Under the pieces are notes generated by a model, which was not told the origin of the DNA, did no database searches, and worked only from the letters and a program-made list of their open reading frames with translations. From NCBI GenBank assembly GCA_020352495.1, contig CP070677.1:3948090-4004360 (forward strand): a stretch of 56,271 nt of DNA, written 5' to 3'. Shown here piece by piece: positions 43,350-50,875 of this stretch (the stretch's first letter is position 1; every line of letters begins with the position of its first letter). This stretch comes from Candidatus Latescibacterota bacterium (GTDB lineage Bacteria > Krumholzibacteriota > Krumholzibacteriia > WVZY01). The translations under genes and the position numbers were made by a program.

Positions 43350-45047
43350 TCAGACGGGCTCGTGCTCGCGCTCTGCCAATTTGAGCAATGATCGTCGGAG
43401 CTTTCGGTGCGAGTCCAAAAGCCGCACGTAGTCCGACTCTCTCCGTCCGCCCTTGGCTCGGGCCACGCGGGCCAGGGCGCGTTTTTCCTCTCGCGTCCAA
43501 CGCTCGACCCCCGGCAAGGCAAGCATCAGCGGGCTCCAACGCTTCCACGCCAGTCGTTCGTCCGGGGTGAAGCCACGGAACGAGCGAACCCCGAGTAACT
43601 GAGCCGCCTTTTGCGCGCACTCTCGCATCGCCCGTTCACGATCCGCCCCATACCGAAGCGCAATGTAACGCGACACGGCGAGCGCAATGTTCTCGAGCGA
43701 AATCAGCCCACGGATGTCTTTGCGCGGGCGACCGGCGAAGAGAAACATGTTCTTCGACGAGAGCCGATTGAGCGTAGCCAGACTCGAGCGATGTTTCGGG
43801 TTTTTGCGCATCCGCGCGAGTTCCGACCGCAAAAGTCGCTTCACCTCGGGATCCATCGGTCGGAAGTCGAGCTTGTAGTAGAACCACCACGCTCCGGACT
43901 TGAGACCTTCCGGATTGTCGTGACCCATTTGATAAGGATCCACCGTAAAGGCGTCGGCGCCAAAAAGGTGCCGCATCATGGCGAGCACGCGGCCGTAGAC
44001 GCGAGCGGCCTCGCCGCCCCGGAAGGTGTCAAAGATGTTGTAGGCCACTTCTGTTGAGTTGAAATACGAGCTGGAAAGGACGTATCCCATCGGAATGCCG
44101 TTCTTGAGAGTAAGAAAGCCATAGACCGAGTCCAACATGAGACGTTGCTTGGGAAGCAACCCGAAGGCGGCGAACTGGAGTCCGTCGTCGAACTCGACGA
44201 GACGTACATCGTTCTTGTCCGAAAACTGGAACGCGTAGAGATCTCGGCTCCGTGTTACCATCGCCTCCCTGGTCATCTCGATGAGCTTTTGTCCTTCGCG
44301 TGGCGAGACCGGTCGTACGGCACGCGGTTTGCGGAGACACTCCTTTCGCAGGTCGGGTCGGGATCGGTCCAAGGGACGTGTCTGGAACACCACCGGCGAT
44401 GGTTTGTAGCGGGCGCCGGTGCGTGCGGGTGTTCCGGGTCCTGGGGAGAGCCTGTATGGAATGTCAAGCTCCTCGTAAATCGTCTCCCGGATGGCCTCAT
44501 CCGCCCGGGCCTTTGCCACCCGGCGAATGAGAAATCCGGCATCGGTTTCATCGGGGTGCCTCAGCCAATCCAATAACTCCCGGGGGTCGAGTTCGCTCTC
44601 ATCCAGAATGAGGCTCTCACAAAAGGGAAGCAGCGTGTAGAGCAGTATCCGGAGATCGTCTTGGCGTTTGAATTCCTTCCAATCGATGGAAAGACACCCG
44701 GGCCACTTTGTTTCCAACCACAGCGCGGTCGACCAGTAGAACGAGTAGTAAATGGGTGTGCCTTCGATTCCAGTGTCTTCGAGTGCATTGGCGAAGCGCC
44801 GAAGATCGGAGCGCTCGGCGAAACGATTTAACATCCGTTCCACCTGCGTCCGTATCCGCCGGCTATCCGGATAGGCGTGGAGGAAGCTCAACACCTCGTG
44901 CAGGTCGCGGACTTCCGTTGGTTTGGACAGACGGCGCAGGTCGAGTTCCCGTAACAGTTCGAGTTTCCGTCCGGCTGAATCGACCGAGTGCTCATCTCTG
45001 ACTCTTTTTAGCCGTTTGAGAAGTCTGGTAGCGCTGACTTGCACCAT
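43350..45047 (-). CDS. Unknown protein with possible acyltransferase-like domain
   Basis: I cannot assign this 565-residue protein to a named family. It has no signal peptide or membrane helix and is rich in Arg and Lys. The N-terminal 170 residues are helical. Residues about 290-420 include FGLLPKQRLMLDSVYGFLTL, GYVLSSSYF, YNIFDTFRGGEAARVYG and DPYQMGHDNPEGL followed by SGAWWFYYKLDFRP. The ending is like the last strand of GNAT acetyltransferases (...LYxKLGFRP), so that part may be an acyltransferase domain. The C-terminal 130 residues are basic and helical. It ends 12 bases after the Ada-like gene's stop, in convergent orientation. The start at 45047 lies after GAGAGGGG. Confidence 0.85.
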   Translation of the reverse strand: MVQVSATRLLKRLKRVRDEHSVDSAGRKLELLRELDLRRLSKPTEVRDLHEVLSFLHAYPDSRRIRTQVERMLNRFAERSDLRRFANALEDTGIEGTPIYYSFYWSTALWLETKWPGCLSIDWKEFKRQDDLRILLYTLLPFCESLILDESELDPRELLDWLRHPDETDAGFLIRRVAKARADEAIRETIYEELDIPYRLSPGPGTPARTGARYKPSPVVFQTRPLDRSRPDLRKECLRKPRAVRPVSPREGQKLIEMTREAMVTRSRDLYAFQFSDKNDVRLVEFDDGLQFAAFGLLPKQRLMLDSVYGFLTLKNGIPMGYVLSSSYFNSTEVAYNIFDTFRGGEAARVYGRVLAMMRHLFGADAFTVDPYQMGHDNPEGLKSGAWWFYYKLDFRPMDPEVKRLLRSELARMRKNPKHRSSLATLNRLSSKNMFLFAGRPRKDIRGLISLENIALAVSRYIALRYGADRERAMRECAQKAAQLLGVRSFRGFTPDERLAWKRWSPLMLALPGVERWTREEKRALARVARAKGGRRESDYVRLLDSHRKLRRSLLKLAEREHEPV

Positions 45048-45224
45048 TGGTTAACCCCTCTCGATGCAATATAGACGGATGCGCGACACAGAATGCGCCG
45101 CCGCGCGTAATAGACACGGGATGGATATGATTGTGCCCATGTGGATGTCGTTCGTCAAAGAGGCTACTACGAACCTTGCCTCTGAGCAACAATTAAGCGT
45201 GCCCCCACGGAGCAACGGCATGGG

Positions 45225-46684
45225 TTACACCTTTTGCGTTTTCCAACGCCCCCACCGAAACACGATTGTCCCGGCGATACCCATTGCGGATTCGGCAATC
45301 AAAATAGCATAGAATACACCACGTTCTCCAAAGCCCAGCGGTAGCGCAAGCGCGTAGGCCAAGGGAAGCTCCAACAACCAGAAGCAGAAAAAGTTGATGA
45401 TGGTGGGAGTCTTGGTGTCTCCTGCGCCATTGAACGCCTGCGCCATCACCATACCCAAAGCGTACATGAGGTAGCCATAGCTGAGGATGCGAAGACAATC
45501 GGCGCCTATGGCGACGACACCCGGCTCATCGGTGAACAGGCGGACAAAGAATGTCGAAAACAGGATGAACACAATGGCCACCAAGCCTAGAAATACCATA
45601 TTGGCCAATGCGCTGAGCCACACCGACCGTTCGGCGCGATCGGGTTTGCCCGCGCCCAGGTTCTGACCGACCAGAGTCGCCGCCGCGTTCGCCATCCCCC
45701 ACGAGGGAAAAAGGGCAAAGACGATGATCCGGACCGCAATCGTGTAACCGGCTAGGGATACGTCGCCAAACACCGACATGATCCGCACGAGCCCGATCCA
45801 ACTCGCCGTGGCGATGATGAACTGCCCGATTCCGCCGAGGGAGACGCGAACCAACTTCAACATCACGCGTGGCGCAAGACGGATGTCTCTTCTGGACACA
45901 CGGATTCGTCCACCTCGGCGTGACATCGTTCGTAGCTGATACGCAACGCCGATGCCGCGACCAATCGATGTGGCCACAGCCGCCCCGGCGATACCGAGTT
46001 GGGGGAACGGTCCCCATCCAAAAATCAGACACGGATCCAACACGATGTTGATACCGTTGGCCAACCAGAGCACACGCATGGCGACCGCAGCGTCGCCGGC
46101 GCTTCGAAACACGGCGTTATTGATGAACAGCATCATGATCACTGCGTTCGTTCCGAGCAGGACGGCTGTGTACGACCGGTTGGCGGTAATAGCGGACGGG
46201 TTCATACCCATCGCACCGAGCAGTTCGGGCGCAAAAAATATCCCCAGTGCGGCAATTGGGATAGTTGTAAAGACACCGACCGCCATTGCCTGACGGCGGT
46301 AACAGCCGCATCGCGATGACGCTTCTCGCCAACCCGCCGCGCCACCAATGCCGTCGTGCCCATACTGAGCCCGACGGCGATGGCGTACACAATCGTCAAG
46401 ATCGATTCAGTCACACCGACGGTTGCCACCGCATCGGGACCGAGTTTCGAGACAAAGAAGATGTCGACGACTGCGAAAACCGACTCCATGGTCATTTCCA
46501 GAACCATGGGGATCGAGAGCAGCAAGATAGCGCGTCCCAGCCCGCCCTCGGTAAAATCTTCCTCGGTGCCGCGGACGGCTGTTTTGATGTCGCGCCATAA
46601 CTGGCGGAACCCGCCGTCGTTGTGTGCAGCGTTCGGCTCGGTAGGATCGATTTGCCTTATGTCGGTCGATTGATTCAAGGTCAA
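45225..46684 (-). pseudogene. MATE-family efflux transporter, split by a frameshift
   Basis: Multidrug/toxin exporter of the MATE family, driven by Na+ or H+. The 5' part (from 46684) begins with a soluble stretch, then LGRAILLLSIPMVLEMTMES and VDIFFVSKLGPDAVATVGVT, and stays in frame to AVTAVRQ near 46285. The frame then shifts: the family continuation MAVGVFTTIPIAALGIFFAP is read in the next frame from 46286 to the stop at 45225. One base appears to be missing at GGCAATGG. The remainder is intact, with the usual 12-helix pattern and DTKTPTIINFFCFWLLELPL in the second half. It may be a true pseudogene or a sequencing error, since all the rest looks functional. Confidence 0.75.
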
Positions 46685-46782
46685 CCTGGCCTTTGGTATG
46701 GTTACGCGGCCAAATGGAACTCGTTGATCAAACAGCGAAACAGGGGAGAAGGGAAAGGTAGCGAAGAGATGCGCGTTGTGCG

Positions 46783-46826
46783 AGTGGCGTGGTTATTACA
46801 GTGGCGTTGTGGAGCGGAAGTGGCGT
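46783..46826. repeat. Three direct repeats AGTGGCGT upstream of MATE gene
   Basis: AGTGGCGT occurs at 46783-46790, 46800-46807 and 46819-46826, with starts 17 and 19 bases apart. A minus-strand TAATAA at 46793-46798 lies between the first two, so the repeats would overlap a MATE promoter and could be operator sites. Confidence 0.5.
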
Positions 46827-47019
46827 GTTAGCGCCTGATCTCGACCTACCACCCTTCAACTAAAACCAATATCAGGCTCTGTCGTTATCATGTAAGTCTC
46901 CTGTTATGGACCCTCGGCCCGACAAAGTGTATGTGGCAAGATAACAGATTCGCCGCTCAAATCAATCAAAAAATTGTACGGATTCGCAGCCGTTTTTCCC
47001 GTTCGATGTGGCAAAAGCA

Positions 47020-47048
47020 TTGAAAAGATTAGGGAAAAGGTTTACACT
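47020..47048 (+). promoter_or_regulatory. Putative promoter for secreted PKD-like gene
   Basis: TTGAAA (47020-47025), 17 bases, TACACT (47043-47048). It is 168 bases before the ATG at 47216, so the leader would be long; a second possible -10 box, TATACT, lies at 47141-47146. Confidence 0.35.
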
Positions 47049-47215
47049 ATGTGTTACCGAAGACAACCGGAGGAAGCGGCATCCTTGGTGGACAAAAACA
47101 TCATACCGGTCCCGCCGAAGCATCCTACCGGGGGGTGAACTATACTGTGGATGGTTCGAACACTCCTCGTTGAACACATCCTTGCGCTGGACTCATCGAC
47201 AAGGGGGGTCACGTC

Positions 47216-49543
47216 ATGAGAGATATCGCTATTCTATTGACTATCATAGGCTTGCTCAGCTGTCTTGGGGGCGACGCCATATGTGAAGACATATATTTCG
47301 AAGGCTGGGAAGGAGGCACCACCGGCGGCTGGGAGGCCAATGACCCGGCCAGTGTGGTGTCCGTCGGGACATCCGGTGGCAATCCCGGCGGCTATTTGGG
47401 TATTCAGGGTGAATCCCAGAGCTCCGTACGAATCGGGGCTCTTACGACGATCCCGGAGGCAACGGGCGATTACTGGGCCTCGGGTGTTGGAACAATATCG
47501 TTCGATGTCCGGCTTGTCAGTGGCTGGTACTTTCACGTCTGGCTCCGGATCTGTGGTGTGGGCAGCGAATCCAAGGGTTGGCTCTATCGTCTCCCGAATC
47601 CGTATGAGGTGGGGAGTTCGTGGAGTTCGGTGACGATTGGGCTGGATTCCGCTTGGGATGATTCGCAGGCGGATCTTGCCGGATGGTTCCGGGAGCGGGG
47701 CGCACTCGGCTTTCACGAGACCATGGCGAACGTCGGCGCCGTGGAGATTCTGTGCTTGGCGATGGAGTCGGTCGATGTTCGAATCGACAATTTTCGCCTA
47801 GGACCTACCCAGCGGTGTTACGAGGACCTGCCCGATCCGGTCGTGAGATTCAAAGGCAAGAGCGTTGCGGGTGACTTTTTGATCAGATGGGACTTCGAAA
47901 TACAGAATTGGGCGGATTATCCGGCGGAGATGTTCTTGCCGTCACCCGACCTGCCCCCGTGCGGCTCGAATCGGGCCGCTCCCAGGACGAAGTATCGTTT
48001 TGTGCGTTCGGACGGCGAATTTCTCGCTTCGTCCTGTGGGGTGACGAATCCATCGATGCTCCAGGATATCTTCTTCACGGGCAGCGACATCGGATCACCT
48101 AATGTCTATGTCGAGCTGATTGACCGACGCTGCAATATGGTTTACAGGTCGAACACGGTGTCGACGGTATTCACAAATTCAAAACCTGTGGCAAATGCAG
48201 GCGAAGATCAGATCGTCGAATGCGCGGGGGCGACGACGCCTGTCACGTTGGATGGCTCGCTATCCAGCGATCCGGACGGCCACGACATAACGTTCGAGTG
48301 GCTCGTACAAGGCGTCAGAATAGATGATCCGACGGCACCGGTCACGGTGGGGCACTTTCCACCGGGAACCCACCACGTGGCTTTGAATGTGTCGGACGGA
48401 TTGACCCAATCCACAGACGTAGTCGAAATCACTATTGTCGATACAACACCACCCGACCTCCATGTCGATGTCAACCGCAGGGTGTTGTGGCCGCCGAATC
48501 ACAGGTACTTCGATATTCAAACGACGGTAGTCGTGGATGATGCCTGTGGTGAGGTACTCAACGTCGTTTTGACGAACATCTTCTCGCATGAGTCGGGCAA
48601 GCATGGGGACATACCGGTATCGGACGCGGTGCGCAACGCGCAGTTCGGCACTTTGGACACCGACTTCGAACTTCTCTCGGAGCGGGACGGCCGCGGATCC
48701 GGCCGGGAGTACGGTATCGTCTACATGACATTGGATAGAGCGTTTAATCTGACCTCCGATACGGTGTATGTCCACGTCCCTCATGATCAGTCCGGTCACG
48801 CGTTGGCGGCGTTGGGCTTTAGTGCCGACGGGAGAGCACTCAAAGCAGGGACGGCGCAATACGCGCTCGTCGTGCCCTCCCAGGCGGGGCGCGGTTCACA
48901 CCCGGGCTTCGACGCGACAACGATCGATGTCAAAGGATCTCAAGTCGGCAGCAGCCGAGGCGCGTTGTCACCCGAATCTGCATATCTTGGGGATGTCGAT
49001 GGCGACGGTCTCGAGGACATCGTTCTGTTTTACCCGACGGATGAGACTGTTCGATTGCTTCGGCTGGCACAAGACGAGGGTGACGATATCAGCTTTTACT
49101 ATCGTGGTGACGCCGGTGAGATCTACACCGTGTTGAACATCTTTGATCTGGGGAAACCGGTGTCGATTGTGATGGCAGACCTGAGACCTGTTGAAGGCTA
49201 CGGGGACGGCGTGGCGAAGAAGGATCCTCGTCTCGAGTTGAGACTCTCAGAGCCGTCACGACGAGTCGAAGCCTCCCTGGATCGGGCGTATCCCAATCCC
49301 TTCAATCCCAATATCGTTCTCACTTACTCGCTCTCCGTAGGTGGAGTCGTGAGACTAGATGTGTTTGACGTGAACGGCCGGCTGGTGCGGCGAGTTACGT
49401 CGGGCGAGAGACCCGCCGGGTCACACACCGTGTCTTGGGATGCCCACGACGACAGCGGGATTCGTGTTTCGTCGGGAGTTTATTTCGCGAGGCTTCAGTT
49501 CAAAAACGTCACCCAAACCCGAAAGATCGTGCTCTTGAAGTAA
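47216..49543 (+). CDS. Secreted protein with jelly-roll, PKD-like and C-terminal sorting domains
   Basis: A 775-residue exported protein with an N-terminal hydrophobic signal (about 1-22) and an AGGGGGG ribosome binding site. Residues about 25-195 form a beta-sandwich of the carbohydrate-binding or MAM-like kind (YFEGWEGGTTGGWEAND, then VDVRIDNFRLG). Residues about 325-405 form a PKD-like domain (PVANAGEDQIVECAG, LDGSLSSDPDGHDITFEW). A VDGDGLEDIVLFYP segment near 595 resembles an FG-GAP-like or dockerin-like calcium loop. The last 85 residues are a sorting domain (RAYPNPFNPNIVLTY, DVNGRLVRRV, SGVYFARLQF). No catalytic domain is evident, so adhesion or glycan binding is the likeliest role. Confidence 0.8.
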   Translation: MRDIAILLTIIGLLSCLGGDAICEDIYFEGWEGGTTGGWEANDPASVVSVGTSGGNPGGYLGIQGESQSSVRIGALTTIPEATGDYWASGVGTISFDVRLVSGWYFHVWLRICGVGSESKGWLYRLPNPYEVGSSWSSVTIGLDSAWDDSQADLAGWFRERGALGFHETMANVGAVEILCLAMESVDVRIDNFRLGPTQRCYEDLPDPVVRFKGKSVAGDFLIRWDFEIQNWADYPAEMFLPSPDLPPCGSNRAAPRTKYRFVRSDGEFLASSCGVTNPSMLQDIFFTGSDIGSPNVYVELIDRRCNMVYRSNTVSTVFTNSKPVANAGEDQIVECAGATTPVTLDGSLSSDPDGHDITFEWLVQGVRIDDPTAPVTVGHFPPGTHHVALNVSDGLTQSTDVVEITIVDTTPPDLHVDVNRRVLWPPNHRYFDIQTTVVVDDACGEVLNVVLTNIFSHESGKHGDIPVSDAVRNAQFGTLDTDFELLSERDGRGSGREYGIVYMTLDRAFNLTSDTVYVHVPHDQSGHALAALGFSADGRALKAGTAQYALVVPSQAGRGSHPGFDATTIDVKGSQVGSSRGALSPESAYLGDVDGDGLEDIVLFYPTDETVRLLRLAQDEGDDISFYYRGDAGEIYTVLNIFDLGKPVSIVMADLRPVEGYGDGVAKKDPRLELRLSEPSRRVEASLDRAYPNPFNPNIVLTYSLSVGGVVRLDVFDVNGRLVRRVTSGERPAGSHTVSWDAHDDSGIRVSSGVYFARLQFKNVTQTRKIVLLK

Positions 49544-49566
49544 GCGAGTTTCTTTGGATTCAAAAG

Positions 49567-49607
49567 CCCGGGCATCGAGCTGATACATACTCGATGGCCG
49601 GGTTTTT
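49567..49607 (+). terminator. Rho-independent terminator after secreted PKD-like gene
   Basis: Stem arms at 49567-49579 (CCCGGGCATCGAG) and 49590-49602 (CTCGATGGCCGGG) pair over 13 bp with one mismatch, a 10-base loop and five T at 49603-49607. It lies 23 bases after the stop codon. This is the clearest terminator in the window. Confidence 0.9.
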
Positions 49608-49803
49608 GTTTCTCTGGAACGCGTTGTTGCCTACCGCTCAGACGGCCGGTTACCAGAGTTACTTGGACACGTGATGGTTTTGTACCAGAGCGTCGAATAG
49701 CAAGTGCTTGACAAGACCTCGCTGAAGATGGAAGTCTCAAAAATCTTCGGCGATCGTTGTCTCCTGTTGCGAACCCGTAAACGAGGCCGATGGGTCGGAG
49801 AGA

Positions 49804-50805
49804 GTGGATCCGAATCGATCGAGTAACCGACCGTTTTTCAATCGGCCAAATCAAATGGATAGCACGTCAATTCACCGTCTAAACGCGGACAGGCCGCTCA
49901 GATACTATCGAAAACTGCTCTGGGTCGGTCTCAATCTGTTCAACAACCGACTCCTCCCAAATGCGAGCGGTCAAAATCTGGTAATACGGGATTTTATTGC
50001 GGATACCTCGGACGAAAAATGGTGTCAGACGGACATCAAGAGTTCCCCATCCAGGAAGCTAAGCGATCTGTTCTGGCTGCAACTACCCTGGGGGTGGATC
50101 AAATCGGAGCTGGGGAGTATCAACATCCTCGACACGGGTTGCGGCTCCGGCGACTACGGCGTCAAGCTACAGTCCTTTTCCAACGGTCGGATAACCAGTT
50201 ACACGGGTGTTGATATAGCTCCAAACGACAACTGGCAAGTTCTAACGGATGCACACCCGAATTTTCGATTTCACACCATGAGAGGTGAGCAAGTACTGGA
50301 TCGCATTCCGGAAGAAACAAATTTTATCATGTCGCAGTCGGCCATAGAGCATTTCGAAAACGATTTGCTGTATTTCAAAAACCTCCGTGAATTCATAAGG
50401 CAGAAATCGAGCGGAATTGTCCAGGTTCATCTTTTCCCTTCCGCCGCTTGCCTTTTTCTGTATCGGCTTCACGGTGTACGGCAGTACACGCCAAGAACGG
50501 TATCTTCGATCACGCGTCTGTTCGAACCGTTCTCATACTCGGTCCTCTTTCGACTCGGTGGACGACAGTGCAACTCACTTCACAAGGAGTTCATCACAAA
50601 GCCGGTGTATATTCGAAACATCGAGGATTCTCGCGATACCAGGACCGAGGAATACGATTCGAGGTTGCGTGAAGCAATAGCCAATGACAATGCGTCACAG
50701 AGGCGAGAAGCGGCCTTTTATGCGTTGGTTATACACTCTCACTATCGCGAGAAGTTCTTTGAGAACGCTGATTCTCACGATGCGAAGATGGATTCGCATT
50801 CCTAG
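49804..50805 (+). CDS. SAM-dependent methyltransferase
   Basis: Class I methyltransferase of 333 residues from a GTG at 49804 (GGAG just ahead), or 316 from the ATG at 49855; the second has no obvious ribosome binding site. The SAM-binding motif I is INILDTGCGSGDYG; TGVDIAPNDN follows as the acidic second strand, and MSQSAIEHFENDLLYFKN matches the later motif seen in Methyltransf_11/23 proteins. The C-terminal part is unassigned. Base composition looks more AT-rich than the neighbours, suggesting recent acquisition. It precedes a membrane phosphohydrolase/sulfatase-like gene and a sulfotransferase gene, so a role in surface glycan modification is possible. Confidence 0.8.
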   Translation: MDPNRSSNRPFFNRPNQMDSTSIHRLNADRPLRYYRKLLWVGLNLFNNRLLPNASGQNLVIRDFIADTSDEKWCQTDIKSSPSRKLSDLFWLQLPWGWIKSELGSINILDTGCGSGDYGVKLQSFSNGRITSYTGVDIAPNDNWQVLTDAHPNFRFHTMRGEQVLDRIPEETNFIMSQSAIEHFENDLLYFKNLREFIRQKSSGIVQVHLFPSAACLFLYRLHGVRQYTPRTVSSITRLFEPFSYSVLFRLGGRQCNSLHKEFITKPVYIRNIEDSRDTRTEEYDSRLREAIANDNASQRREAAFYALVIHSHYREKFFENADSHDAKMDSHS

Positions 50806-50875
50806 GGCAGGTCGTCAGGGATCGTCACCGCACAATGAGTTCTCAGTCTATCGAACGTCGCCGTCCACCAAAATC

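Larger units (their letters stand above)
46685..47215. other. Divergent intergenic region between MATE and secreted-protein genes
   Basis: About 531 bases. It contains three direct repeats ahead of the MATE gene, a promoter-like pair for the plus-strand gene and a TATACT at 47141-47146. I see no coding region in it. Confidence 0.55.
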
